Assembly: GCA_009809945.1 (NCBI GenBank)
Contig: WTPW01000016.1
Span: 35,650 to 99,649, forward strand
Direction: 5' to 3'
Source of the DNA: Gigaspora margarita
Taxonomy: Eukaryota > Glomeromycota > Glomeromycetes > Diversisporales > Gigasporaceae
DNA: 64,000 nucleotides
The notes below the pieces were generated by a model. It saw only the letters and a list, made by a program, of their open reading frames with translations. It ran no database searches and was not told where the DNA came from. The position numbers and the translations under genes are program-made. Below, in pieces: positions 10,905 through 22,259 of the stretch. The first letter of the stretch is position 1. Each line of letters opens with the position of its first letter.

Positions 10905-11690
10905 TTAGTTAAGAATCTTAATGATTATAATTTAGCAGTTGATCATTAAGAACCTTAATGATTATAATTCAGTAGGTGATCATTAAGAATTTTAATGATT
11001 ATAATTCAGCAGTTCGATCATTAAGAAACTTAACAGTCTAAGCGATAGATTGTTAAGAATCTTAACAATCTAAATTAGATTGTTAAAAATCTTAATGATC
11101 TTAACATCTAAATTAGATTGTTAAAAATCTTAACGATCTATTTTAGACCTGTTAAGATTCTTCTTAATATCTACAGTATTTTGGATATTAAGAATCTTAA
11201 TGGTCTAAATAGATCATTAAGATTCTTAATGATCTATCTCTTAGATCGTTAAGAATCTTACCAATTTTAGACTGTTAAGAATTTTAACGATCTATTTTAA
11301 ATTATTAAGAATCTTAATAATCTATTTTAGATCATTAACTTAATGATTTAAAAATAGATCGTTAAGATTCTTAACGATTAATGATCTAAAATAGATCGTT
11401 AAGATTCTTAATGATTAATGATCTAAAATAGATTGTTAAGATTCTTAACGATCTATTTTTAAATCATTAAGTTATAGATCGTTAAGAATCTTAACAATCT
11501 ATTTTAAATTGTTAATCGTTATAATTCAGAAGTTGATCTTAATGAATGATAATTCAATATTTGATCATTAAAAATCTTAACGATTATAATTCAGCAGTTG
11601 TCTATTAAGAATTTTAATTATTGATTAATGTTTGATTATTCAACAGTTGATCATTAAGAATCTTAAAAATCTTTAGATTCATTAAACTGC
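10905..11690. repeat. Palindromic satellite block 4
   Basis: Same GATCTATTTTAGATC and TTAAGAATCTTAA modules as in 1.8-5.6 kb, here interspersed with a GATTATAATTCAGCAGTTGATC variant (10930-11010 and 11515-11650). Confidence 0.85.
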
Positions 11691-13182
11691 TTTACATCTC
11701 TATAATTTGTATGCCAATGCATATTATTGGATACTTTATTGTTAAGAATATAGCAATTGTATGCATAAGTGCACAGAATTTTTATCAGATATGATCTTTA
11801 AAAAAATTAGTAAATGTACACATAAGTGCATGGAAATTTAAACAATATCTAAAAAATATTAGCTGTAATATTCGTAATAATTGTAGTGATTGAGAAATGT
11901 CAATACACGAATATAATATTGTGTACGATAGTGCATGGGTTCCAACCTTTCATGTAGTAACAATTTTGGATGATCAATTTTTGTGTACAGTAATCACAAA
12001 ACCTGTATTTTTACATATAATACTGTATTTGTTCGTGCATTTCTGTGTACTGATTTTTTATAGGGCATTAAAGTTATTTTTTAGTCTTTTTAAAATTTAA
12101 TTATTTATTGCTTGTGATGTAGTGATTAGAATAAAATTATTCTGGTACCATTCAACTCATCTTATTGAGACAAATCAAATAGTACCAAAATCATTCGATA
12201 GATCACGAGATATTATATATGTGCCATAATAATAATTTTTTAATTTTTTTGGGCTTTGATTTTGGTATCATTTGATTCATATTGATATGACAAATTGAAT
12301 GATAACAAAAATGTTCAATTCTGATTATTAGATCATGTGATAATAGCTGTAAAGTTACCTGTGCCATAATACCATATTTTTTTGCTAATTTGATTTGCTT
12401 TTTGGATTTTTTTCCTTCCCAAATTATTTTAAATCACTGTGTTTCTTGGCATAAACAATGAATTATTTGAATATAAGAATTAATTGTACATATTTATATT
12501 TCTGAATCATTAATAAATAATTGGTTATTGCTACATATTATATATAAATAAATAAAAAAAGCAATANGATTTCAATTACTACACATTATAACTTTAAAAT
12601 TTTATAGTTACATATGCATATGCTAATATTCAAATTAGGCAATTTGGCTATTGTTTTTCAACTCGTAAATCTGTTATATTGTATAAACCCCCATCCCCTG
12701 TATATATTTATGGATACCTCCTTAATTAGAGATTGGGAATCGGTTTAGTTGACTATTAGTTTAGTTGACTAATTAGTTAATTAAACATATTTTAATTTTG
12801 ACAACATCTATAGTTTAAAATATTTGGAATCATGTGTTGGAAGTGGCCAATAACAATANGTGAGACNNTNCCAAATTTGGGAATGATTATCCAAGTGCCC
12901 AATTGTTTTTATAACCAATTTNTTTTTATACGTTTTANNATACTTTTCATATATTTTATGAATAAAACAAATTAAGAGACNGGTGATAATAAATAATTTC
13001 TAAATTTAATAAAAACTAAATAGAAACATTAATTTTATTAGTGTTAACTTTAAATATATCAAAAAATTTTAATAGTTACTATTTAGTTGTTAATAATAGA
13101 ATTTGAATTAATTTTAATGATAACATTTATGAATTTTTTATTAACTATATTTTAATAATGTTTATTTATTAGAATAAATATA
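11691..13182. other. Gene-free stretch
   Basis: No domain-bearing frame. At 12130-12360 a segment with GGTATCATTTGATTCATATT and GACAAATTGAATGATA occurs twice, diverged. At 12737 a TAGAGATTGG motif resembles hAT MITE tips here but no partner end was found. N bases at 12840-12950. Confidence 0.4.
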
Positions 13183-13542
13183 TGCAACGCACCCTGCGAT
13201 ATGCTAATTCATTGCACACATATATGTAAACATAGTTTGTAGATCTGTGTAACAAATAACAAAGAAATTTCTATATAACAAAAATTTAAAATAATATAAG
13301 GTTAGGGTAAGGGTCAGTGTTAGAAGTTAGAGTAGANGATAGATACACCAAAATTTTGTAAGGAATTTTTTTTGTTAGAGCGTGAAAGGTGGTTATNTAG
13401 ATGAAATTTTTTGATATTACAAATTTTAGAAAAATTTCTTTATTTTGTTACACAAAGAAAATTTGCACGTTACACCTGATCTTCAAATTTAATTGGTAGG
13501 TCGTTGGGGTGCTATACACAAGCACTTCGCAGGGTGCGATGC
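13183..13542. mobile_element. MITE with GCAACGCACCCTGCGA ends
   Basis: The left end GCAACGCACCCTGCGATATG is matched by the complement of CACTTCGCAGGGTGCGATGC at the right. Subterminal GTTACACCTGATCTTCAAAT and internal GGTTAGGGTAAGGGTCAG (about 13301) are shared with other MITEs here. About 360 bp, no ORF. A clear TSD was not found. Confidence 0.75.
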
Positions 13543-13614
13543 CTAATTAAGTCATTTTTAAATTTTTTTTTTTTAATTTTTAAAATTTTTTTAAATAATT
13601 TAAAGTTTTTAAAA

Positions 13615-13855
13615 ATTTTGAAGGAAAGTATTAGTATAGTGGTGTCGGAGAAGGGTTTTAAGGGAGTAGGGAAGTAGTAGAAGTGATGGTTGTTAAGGAA
13701 GTAGGTGTTGGGAAGGGTTGTCAGAGAAGTGATAGCTTCAGGAAAGTGATTGTTGGAGAATTGGTTATCAGGAAATAGGGAGTGATTGTGCTAGATAAGT
13801 GATTGTTAGGAATTAGTTGTATCAGGGAAGTAATTGCAACAGAGAAGGGTATATA
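13615..13855. repeat. Purine-rich short-period repeat
   Basis: Degenerate repeats of GAAGTGATTGTTGGAGAA, about 15-25 bp apart, strongly G+A on this strand. No ORF. Confidence 0.6.
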
Positions 13856-13867
13856 TCATGGATCCGT

Positions 13868-14105
13868 ATTATTTCACTGACAATCACTTCAATTATTACC
13901 AACAAGTTCATTTTACTGACAGTCTTTTTCACCGAAGCTCATTTTATTGACAAGTTTTTTTTATAAATTACACTAATTTAACTCTAATTCTAACCTGGCC
14001 CTAACAATATTGACCAAAATTACTTTGTCTATAAATGTGCTTCGGTGAAATAAACTGTTGGTGAAATGAATTTGTCGGTAAGTAATTGTTGGTGAAATGT
14101 GGTGT
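13868..14105. mobile_element. Foldback element with TTTCACCGACAA motifs
   Basis: The left arm (TTTCACTGACAATCACTT, then TTTTTCACCGAAGCTCATTT) pairs with the right arm in reverse complement (AAGTGCTTCGGTGAAATAAA region, 14036-14060, and GTAAGTAATTGTTGGTGAAA). Each arm is about 90 bp and imperfect. The centre holds CTCTAATTCTAACCTGGCCC, a weak version of the telomere-like core seen in other MITEs. Confidence 0.65.
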
Positions 14106-14199
14106 GAGTTGATCAGATCCCATATGTTATAGAAGTGATTATGGAAGTGATTGTGTTGTATTGGTTGTCAAAGAAATGAAGGATAACTTTTTATGCAGG

Positions 14200-14960
14200 T
14201 TTTAGATATTACCAGGTGAAGGAAGACCATGTTGTGTGGCAAAATTTTGAATGAATGTTAGTATGTATAATATTGTTTCAAACTTAATTGCATGATTACT
14301 GACAAGTCCTTTAAGACCATGAACAATAGGACTTATATCATTTTTTGAATAATGTGTTCTAATCGCTTCCCATTTTGTTTTTCCAACTGTATAAATTATT
14401 AAACCAGGATTTTTGACAAATCGGAACCCCTTAAAATCTATAATTACTTGTTACGAGCTGTTTAATTTCTCTATGGTCAGTAGTTGGTTGTCGTACACTT
14501 GCCTCAAAAATTCCTAAAAAAAGCATATTTTTTTCTGCTGCTGACATTGATTTAATTTTCAAAATCGTTAGAAGTATTGAAACAATTTTTTTTACAGCAA
14601 ACTGTTTGCTAGATTTTTGGTAGAAATGCTTGGTTATATTGTACAGACATTCGATCTTTTTTTTTCGTGTTCAATAAAGTGTTGTATTGAATTGGTTTGG
14701 TAAATTTGTTGAAATAGTGCAATTTCTTGATGCGTAAAACAATCAGACTCAAAACCATCAACTTGTTCGATTATGTTATCATTACTTGTCTGATTTTCAA
14801 TAAACAACTCTTCTTCATTTACTAATTTCATCACCATTTTCATTTGTATTATAATGTTTATATAACTCGTTAAACTCATCATTTAAAGTAGTTAATTCAG
14901 AATGAGTTTCAATAAAAATACTGTCAAAAAGTACATTTTTATCTATATTTTCATTCATTG
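14200..14960 (-). pseudogene. Decayed TE-like ORF, unassigned
   Basis: Reading from 14954 downward, MNENIDKNVLFDSIFIETHS shifts frame into VNEEELFIENQTSNDN and, after further breaks, FVKNPGLIIYTVGKTKWEA and VHGLKGLVSN near 14230-14430. The VHGL.G...N pattern recalls C-termini of multi-copy proteins in fungal and invertebrate genomes, which suggests a TE gene, but I cannot name the superfamily. At least three frameshifts or stops lie between these pieces. Confidence 0.4.
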
Positions 14961-16357
14961 TTATCAAATACTAGAAATAGAACACAACAAAAATTAGAAT
15001 GAAAAGACAATGAGAAGTACAATAAAAAGTGCAATTTAATGATAAACAAAGTAGTGTTTTATTTGATTGTTTCTATATTTTCACATAATATTATCATTAT
15101 GCATAAGTCTAAACTCATAATATGTGCAAGTTATGCTTTGCTTTTACATATTCACAATTAACATCTATTTTGAGTTATCAAATTTGTGCATTCACATAAA
15201 TTTTCCCATAAGGTAGCTGCGCGACGCTGTCATGCAAAACCAGGAACGGAAGAATCAGTAGATCATATTAAAAGTTTTAAAAAATGTAATATTTTAACAG
15301 TTTATTAATACTAACTAATAAATTATGTATACATTAGTTTACATGTGCATTGTACAGAGTTGGCATATAACTAGGTTATATTAATAAATTTCGAAATGAG
15401 TTGTATGAATTCATTAATTATATTAGTAGTTTAATTGGTCATGTGCCAACACTATGTACATTTTTTAGTGTTTATTGTTTATTTATGTTTAAAAGCTTAA
15501 CTTATTCGGTATGATAATGAAATATGATATAGGAAGCATTTTATATAGAGAACAAAGTTGTAAATAGCATTAGTAAATATTATAAAATATATATATATAT
15601 TTTTTTTTTAGAAATCATGCAGTATATAAATAGACAAAACCAGTATTACTATTGAAATTTGGGAGAGCGTCAGATTAGAGGGCCAGATTTAAGTTAGCGA
15701 TAGTGAACAAGAGAAGGAATATATAAGGTTTTTTTTATAAATATAACGAAATAGGATTCACGAACAATACAAAAATAAATGAAAGCCAAGAGATACGATA
15801 AATAAACATTCATTAAGAAAACTTTATTATAATAGAGGAATTATTTAGATAATATCTAATGCTATCTAATACCTCATTCTTGCTCTCTCTATTATGTATA
15901 AGGGACAAAAACCTCTCAATACACAAAGAGCGAACACATCGGACTTATATACATTTGTAATCTATATAAATTATTTACACCAATCAATTGTCAGTTTAAC
16001 TTCCTTCTGCCTTACACAATCAATTCGTCATTGATATACGACAACTAAAAGTCTAATTGCCCTTCAACACCTATAAACTTGATCGTAATATTACTTTGTG
16101 TGAGGAGCGAGATGATAATATTTAAACGTTTCGTATTCATTCATCCCTAAAAGAAGCAATAATAATTTATACATAATTGATCTGTGTACAAAAGCGATGG
16201 CATGATGATTATTAATATAGATATTCGACGCATCACGATAGCTTTAATTAATTGTAGAACCCCAAGGATATTTAAATAAGGTAATAGGAGTAACATGTGT
16301 TACAGAGGTACAATTGAAAGGTTTAAGGATGATCGAATTTAACGACTTACATAGCTA
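14961..16357. other. Gene-free stretch
   Basis: AT-rich with no supported frame. At 15216-15250 a GC-richer motif (GCATGAC...CCAGGAAC family) occurs that returns at 18235 and 53268. A few A/T homopolymer runs near 15590-15610. Confidence 0.4.
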
Positions 16358-16708
16358 TCCCACAAAAAATTGTTCACCCCCTAAAATTTTGGCCAATCAA
16401 AATTTAAAGATCAGGTGTAACGTGATAGTCAAAACAAACGTTTATCTTTCTAAGTAAATTGTGGTGTATAAAACTAAAAACACGTTATAGTTGGTGTTAG
16501 GGTGAGAACAGTGTAGGGTTAGAATGCTCTATCAGTAAAATTTACGAGGAACATTTTTAATTAGGCCGCAGAAGGTGGTTTCCTAATTAAAAATTAAAGC
16601 TATTTGTGTTTTTTTGTAAAAAGGTGGCTTTATTTCGAATTTTACGTTACACCTGATCCTGAAATTCGATTGGCCAATATTACAGGGGGTGAACAATTTT
16701 TTGTGGGA
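16358..16708. mobile_element. 351-bp MITE with TCCCACAAAAAATTGTTCAC ends
   Basis: The terminal repeats are about 70 bp: TCCCACAAAAAATTGTTCAC, CCCCT, GGCCAATC and GATCAGGTGTAACGT on the left all reappear, reverse-complemented, on the right. The interior has TTAGGGTGAGAACAGTGTAG (about 16497) and TTCCTAATTAAAAATT. No ORF with a domain; no clear TSD. Confidence 0.9.
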
Positions 16709-17199
16709 GAGCAAGGGGCATTGAATGTAACAATGATCATCAAATAAAGCAGGGGCAGAATAAGGAAATGCTGTGATTTTTAGGCGCAGAAATTTATAAT
16801 AACACCGGTAAGATAAGAAATAAATCAAATAAAATGAGGCACAACTTAAAACTTGAAATACTTACTTAAAATAGTCCTTTTGAAGGGATAATCATGTACG
16901 AATGCAGTACGTACTTACGAAAGCCATATCAAACCAGTTTAATATAAAATGCAAATCGGACCATCGCATTCCACAATGTCATGCAAAAATATAACCAATC
17001 AAAGAACTGTATTTGTTCACATCATTTCACTCTTCAGATAACCATGCACTTTGTTGCACTCCATTCCTGGTATACTCGTATAGATTTTCTGATTTGTTAA
17101 ATCTGATTTCATTTTAATTGATCTATATTTATACAAAAATAAAACTTGTCATTAGTTATACACAAAAATCATGTTATAGAATTTAAATTTGTTACCCTA

Positions 17200-17780
17200 G
17201 TTCAATATTAATAAGTCAGCGTGATGCTCTTACAAAGTGCATTTGCTAACGTTTTTTTAAGATCTTCATTTATAATCGAATGATATAGCAGAATTCTTTC
17301 AAAGTGCATATTGATGCCTTTTTTTTCCTGATCCAAGTTATTCTCTGACTTTTTTAGATTGTCTAAATTCAAAAAGTTTAGCAATTATTATCTTATATTG
17401 CATTTGATCTTCAATTAAATTAAAGGTAATTATCTTCATCAAAAGATATCAGTATAGCATTCTTACGAAGTGCATCTACTGATGCTTTGTCTTCTTCTAA
17501 TCCAACAAGTCCATTACATTGAATGTTTAAATATTTCAAGGTATTGTTTCCATCAAGTGAATTTACTAGTGCTTTTCCTTTTTGTAATCTAATCTTAATA
17601 TAATAAGACTAAAGTGAAGTTCTTGCGAATTTCATCTAATCAATGTAGTGTTTCTACAAAGTATATTCGCTAATGCTTTTTTCTTCTGATCTAAAATTAT
17701 TCCAAATAAGTTGTCAAAGAATTAGCATAATGTACTTGCAATATTTCGGTATATGCTAATATTCTATAATTAAATTGAAT
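17200..17780 (-). pseudogene. Decayed leucine-rich repeat gene (RNase-inhibitor type)
   Basis: On the minus strand, KGKALVNSLDGNNTLKYLNI then QCNGLVGLEEDKASVDALRK (about 17430-17600) follows the LRR pattern GGKALAxALxxNxTLxxLxLxxNxLG of NLRC3-like repeats. Upstream, DNLFGIILDQKKKALANILC (about 17655-17720) and downstream KKTLANALCK (about 17225-17260) give further repeats. Several stops and frameshifts separate them; no start or associated NACHT domain was seen. Intact relatives act as protein-binding scaffolds. Confidence 0.6.
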
Positions 17781-18290
17781 TTGAAACCGTAGATATTTCA
17801 TTGCCTGTCTTGATAGTCCAAAGCCTGTGATTATTGTTGTTTTAATGAATTAAGATATTCTTAGAATGACAAAATTATTAGAGTATTAGTAAACTAAAGT
17901 CTGATAAAGTAAAAAGTCTAGTGCTATTTCCTAGGTAATACGTAGTTCACCGATTTACTAACCTTGCTATTTACCTGTGGCTTTATATTTAGCAACGCCA
18001 AACAAAAACTGTATATTCTATATGTTAGTAAATTTGTAATTATAAACATTATTTTAATATGCATATAACAAATTAATCTAAAATATCTAAAATACCTCAG
18101 TCAAATTTAATCTAACTAAAGATGCGAACACAATATTATAACTTGTTATAATAAGCTATGCCAAAACTAATTACAATTATGATATTTTATGTCTTTATGT
18201 CTGCACTTCTAGGTCTGACACAGCCTAATTTTAAAAAGTTCATGTTCTGGTTTTGCACTATCGTGTTGCGCAGTTCTTAATGATATAAAA
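17781..18290. other. Gene-free stretch
   Basis: No supported frame. At 18235-18275 a TTCTGGTTTTGCACTATCGT copy of the short GC-richer motif also found at 15216 and 53268. Confidence 0.4.
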
Positions 18291-18576
18291 AAACTGCCGT
18301 CAATAGAAATAAGGCAGATTTATTAGAGGAATCTGCCTTATTTTTATTGACGGCACTAGTTAGTAAATAATCGACATAATCGACATAATCGTACATGAGA
18401 TCATACGAATAAAAAAATAACTTATTATATTTAACTTTAACTTAAAATTATATTATGATAATTGGATATATTTTATAAGTAAAAAAGAACCGTTATAACT
18501 TTTTCTATTAAATGAATAGCATAACTCATTTTTGTAAACAATGTATATAGATCTGCCTTATTTCTATTGACGGCAG
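18291..18576. mobile_element. Palindromic TGCCGTCAATAGAAATAAGG element
   Basis: A near-perfect palindrome at 18292-18355 pairs TGCCGTCAATAGAAATAAGG with CCTTATTTTTATTGACGGCA. A second copy of the right half lies at 18551-18576, so the block can be read as a 285-bp element with these TIRs and a second nested tip. A shorter relative (TGCTATCAATAAAAAT) sits in the pogo intron at 26970-27027. Confidence 0.7.
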
Positions 18577-18591
18577 CTAGTGATGCCTGGC

Positions 18592-18699
18592 GAAATGACA
18601 AAACCTGATGAAACCATAAGTTTTGTCATTGACGAAACTTGACGAAACTTATGGTTTCATCATTTCGTCAAGGCAAAATTAGTTTCGCCAGGCATCTAT
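18592..18699. mobile_element. About 107-bp foldback, GATGCCTGGCGAAA ends
   Basis: It starts GATGCCTGGCGAAATGACAA and ends TTTCGCCAGGCATC. GATGAAACCATAAGTTT and AAACTTATGGTTTCATC form an inner stem. It ends about 57 bp before the 3' end of the minus-strand gene. Confidence 0.75.
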
Positions 18700-18756
18700 A
18701 ATGGCAGCCCATATATAACAGATATAGAAAAATTAACACCAACACAATTTGAACAA

Positions 18757-18984
18757 TTACAAAATAGAATTTTTTTTATTAAAAATATAAAATTTTTTAG
18801 TCATTATAAAGACTATATCCTTGCTGTGCTGCATGCTCCTTAAATAACATAATTGCTGAAGTAGGTTTCCTCTCTCTGTATGAGCAAGATCTGCTTCTTC
18901 TTTGTTTTCTTCTTCTATCGCTTTATTATACTTTTTATCTAGACTCCAAATCAATATATCTAAATATTTATACTCATTCTGGAA

Positions 18985-19015
<31 letters not shown>

Positions 19016-19354
19016 CATTTTTTTAATATTAGTATCAAAGCATTAACTTTATTAATATTATAGTATTTACCTTTCTTTGTCAGTAAACCCTGCTGTTGAA
19101 CAATCAAAATGATAACTGAATATTTCTTTTTCTTCATCATCCAAAATAATAATAACCTCTTGGTTATCATCATCAACAATAGTATTATTGTTATCATTAT
19201 TATCTTCATTATTATTATTTTCATTATTATTTACATTATTATTATTATTATTATTGCTTCCCAAATGATGGAAAGTACGCTTTAAGTGTGAACGGGTGTA
19301 GTAGTGGACCATATTTTTTTTAAGTCTTTGAGAAAAGATTATAGATAGAAACAA
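18757..19354 (-). CDS. Two-exon hypothetical gene, Asn-rich, apparently intact
   Basis: Exon 1 (19354-19071) and exon 2 (18985-18757) join at a canonical GT-AG intron of 85 bp (donor GTAAATAC, acceptor TTTTTTTTAG). The joined frame is 513 nt, 170 codons plus stop, with no break. The protein has a basic start (SQRLKKN, YYTRSHLKRTFHHLGS), an Asn/Asp run interrupted by V, E, D (residues about 33-60), an acidic stretch ending EEKEIFSYHFD, then EEENKEEADLAHTERGNLLQ and a basic tail. An alternative start is the Met before VHYYTRSH. The intron contains 27-29 T in a row before the acceptor. No domain recognised. Expression is unproven; it is the only clean spliced model in the window. Confidence 0.5.
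18986..19015 (-). repeat. Poly-T polypyrimidine tract (A-run on plus strand)
   Basis: About 27 A on the plus strand immediately upstream of the acceptor of the minus-strand gene. Length is likely polymorphic and error-prone in assembly. Confidence 0.85.
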
Positions 19355-19447
19355 TGTCTATTCAAGGATGATATATAACCTATAACATAATTGTCATGCA
19401 GAAATTTTATAAACAAAAAGGGTACAAAATTTCAATTATTGTTGATT

Positions 19448-19692
19448 AGTAGTTGTGGTTAAGCGGTATCAGATGTGAGGATTTCTTTTGACAGCTGAGT
19501 GTTCGGTACCCGCTAGGGGCGTATGTTATATCTAGTACACTAGAGCGACATGTCCTAAAACCTGGTTGATCTGCATAGTAGTCAGGTGATTAATTGATGC
19601 GCAGGGCTGTTGGGATAGCCGTGTGTTCAATAATCGACCAGGGACATCTGTAATAACTGGTGTACAGGAGCGACAGGTCCTGACTACGAATT
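19448..19692 (+). mobile_element. Dimeric tRNA-derived SINE-like element
   Basis: The first half has an A-box-like TGGTTAAGCGG (19456-19466) and a B-box-like GTTCGGTACC (19500-19510), spaced as in a tRNA. The second half (about 19566-19692) aligns to the first: GCTGAGTGTTCGG / GCCGTGTGTTCAA and GAGCGACATGTCCT / GAGCGACAGGTCCT. A T/A-rich tail follows (19689-19800). GC content is far above the surroundings. Probably pol III-transcribed when young; TSD not resolved. Confidence 0.65.
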
Positions 19693-20040
19693 TTTTTTTA
19701 TTATCATTATTTTTTATTTTTATTTATTTTTTTTTATCATTATTTTTTTTATTTATTTATTTAGTTTTTTTTTAATTTTTCTGTGCTTGTATAAAAAAAA
19801 AAAAGAAAATAATGGCATAGCTGTTTTTCCATATACCTATTAGTGAAAATTCAGTAAATCATGAATCCCCATGATGGTGTAGTCTTCATTTTACAAAAAA
19901 AGTTACAAATCTCTATTATATTAGAATTCCAGATTTCCAGTTTTTAAAACCTACTCTATAGCAGTTTCAAAAAGGTGCGACCACACATTTGTAAACTGCT
20001 ATAATTGTTATTATTACACCTTTCTTGCGATTTTTTTAAG
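19693..20040. other. T-rich low-complexity, no gene
   Basis: TTTATT repeats (19689-19770) and an A run near 19791-19805, then unremarkable AT-rich DNA. Confidence 0.5.
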
Positions 20041-20182
20041 CGTATTGTGATTGAATATATCATTAATTCAAGTTGACATGCATCAACAAAATGCTAAGCT
20101 GGAAACCAGGCATTTGAACACAGCCAAATATAAATCATGTACTGGTCAGCAAATTAGCATCATGAAAAATAAAAAAATAGAC

Positions 20183-20315
20183 CACATGACTTTTTATCAA
20201 CTTCTGGATCTGGTAACTATGAGGTACCGGGCAGTGCAAAAGTTACATCATGGGAAAATATACAGAAACTTGACATGACTTTCTATCAACTTCCGATCCA
20301 GTAATTATGAGAAAA
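20183..20315. repeat. 88-bp direct duplication
   Basis: ACATGACTTTTTATCAACTT...AACTATGAG (about 20184) recurs as ACATGACTTTCTATCAACTT...AATTATGAG (about 20273). The overlapping 75-codon frame shows no domain. Confidence 0.6.
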
Positions 20316-20753
20316 TTATGAGATCACTAGCTCCTAAACAAGAATAAATAAGTATAATAGTATATACATCGACTATATATGTGCTCACTGAAATGGCAAA
20401 AATTCAATTTTCAACCCTGTCCCACCCCTTTAGATACATGCCATATGACTACTTTTAACTCAAAAAAAAAACTCAGAATCAAATATTCCTAGCACATCAA
20501 GTGGGAATGGTCCAAATCCTGTAGAAACACTTATTTTATTAGTCGACCGGCATGCATTATGCAACATCATGCTGAATTCACTCCCAATATATATCACATG
20601 TGTGCAATGTTTTTCGTAATATTATAGCAATAATAATTTATTAGGTCTGCACACTTAAATGTTTTTGGCTGCATCCAAAAATCTTGATCTAAATATGGGA
20701 AATTTTTGAAAAACGATGATGAAATTATGATGTCCATTAAAATCATCATCATA

Positions 20754-21049
20754 CATAAATGGGGTTTTGTCTAAAGCAGAGGTAAATTCACGTGATCACA
20801 GCCAATCAAATTACAGAATTTTGAAGAACGCTGGCGAAGCAAAAAATGAAAAACCTAAAAAATACAAAAAACGGTAGTCTGACCTACCTCAGATAGGTTA
20901 AGTAAAAATATCAGGAATGCAATTTTGCTTATATATAACTATCTAAAACCCAACCTATCCCTAATATAAGAAGGCTCTAACCCTAAAGTTAATCGAGAAA
21001 ATTATTAAGAAATATGAATTGCCCCCGCTTTAGACGTTCCCCATAAATG
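20754..21049. mobile_element. MITE with CATAAATGGGG ends
   Basis: The left CATAAATGGGG...GTCTAAAGCAGAGGTAAATT pairs with the right in reverse complement CATTTATGGGGAACGTCTAA, AGCGGGGGCAATT. The interior has CCAACCTATCCCTAATATAA and CTCTAACCCTAAAG, the telomere-like core. Flanks share an imperfect ATGTCCATTAAAAT direct repeat (about 20730 and 21048), which may be target duplication or local repeat. Confidence 0.75.
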
Positions 21050-21287
21050 TCCATTTAAATGATCAATATCATTCATCATAATAATAGATCTATTGACTAT
21101 GAATTAATAATCAAATACATAAAAATTGAGATATAGGACTGGTTATTTCCTATTATGATTTTAAAAATTAACTTTCACATGTTATACACTTTAATTTTAA
21201 GGCAACTAGATAGTGGAACACTATCACAGTATGATTTCTGAAAGTTATTTCTGCCAAATCATTTTGTTGAGACTGTACTACAATACT

Positions 21288-21433
21288 TACATACCAGGAA
21301 CAGAGTGATGAAATCACATAGTACCAGGAACGGAGTAGTGAAATCACGTAGTGTATACCAGGAACAGAGTGATATTGAAAATTTCACGAAGTGTATACCA
21401 GGAATGGAGTGATGAAATCACATAGTGTAGAGT
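21288..21433. repeat. Minisatellite ACCAGGAACAGAGTGATGAA
   Basis: Four units of about 33-40 bp: TACCAGGAACAGAGTGATGA plus AATCACATAGTG. The third carries an insertion (ATTGAAAATTTC). Confidence 0.85.
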
Positions 21434-22259
21434 TATAAGATGGGCCAGAATGATGTGCATCCGCAAAATCTTGGATCTGTTTGGCCAATGTGATCTTAAC
21501 TGTCACTTCCTAATTATTTTTCACATATCAAGTATCACATTGTATGTTGATACTGCTTGCTCTGTGATCTGTGACTAGTATCACAGACTAAAAGTGATCT
21601 TTGAAATTGGCGCAGTAAAAACCCGTGATTAAGAATTGAAACTCATGAAATCTAAAGAGAAGATTGAAAAATTAAGAATTAGTTAGAAATAGTAAAAGTA
21701 TGAAAAATTGTTAAACATAGCCATCGTTGTTATAATCATATAGTACTTATCATTATGAGCCCCTTAGTTATAGTGATTCTTTCATGATAAAAGATCGATT
21801 TATTTCTTGAATTCCTTAAATATTAGTTTAGTAAAAATTATAACAACTTTATAATTTCCCTCTTGTAAAGGATATCTTTTCTACAATTCCAATAATTCGC
21901 AAATATTGTATTTAATAAAAATAATTTAATAAATTCTTCTTAAAATAACTTACCAAATCACCAATTTGTCACGCCTCTGGCAAGTTAATTTATAAAATAA
22001 AACTTATTTTTTATATAAATCTTAATAAAGAGACACAATTTACCTTGTAATACTAGTACTATGGTATAATAAGACATCTGATCTTAAAAAAATTGCAATT
22101 ATCTATAGAACAGAATTACAAATGCTATAACAAATGTTAGTAAAAATATGCTTTTTAGACAAAAATATCGGTAGCCCAATGCAAATTGCATTCTATTCAC
22201 TCAATCTTTTGCATTTTTCATTTTTTTTTGTAGGATTTTTTTATTGAGTTGATTAAATG

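Noticed and set aside
11897-12100. 67-codon hydrophobic frame
   Set aside because: Phe/Leu-rich by AT composition; no signal-peptide plus domain layout that I trust.
18757-19224. Single 155-codon minus-strand frame through the poly-T
   Set aside because: It reads through the intron as Phe codons; a canonical GT-AG splice gives a better joined frame.
19448-19520. Functional tRNA gene
   Set aside because: A and B boxes are present but no cloverleaf acceptor pairing was evident, and a diverged second half follows, as in a SINE.
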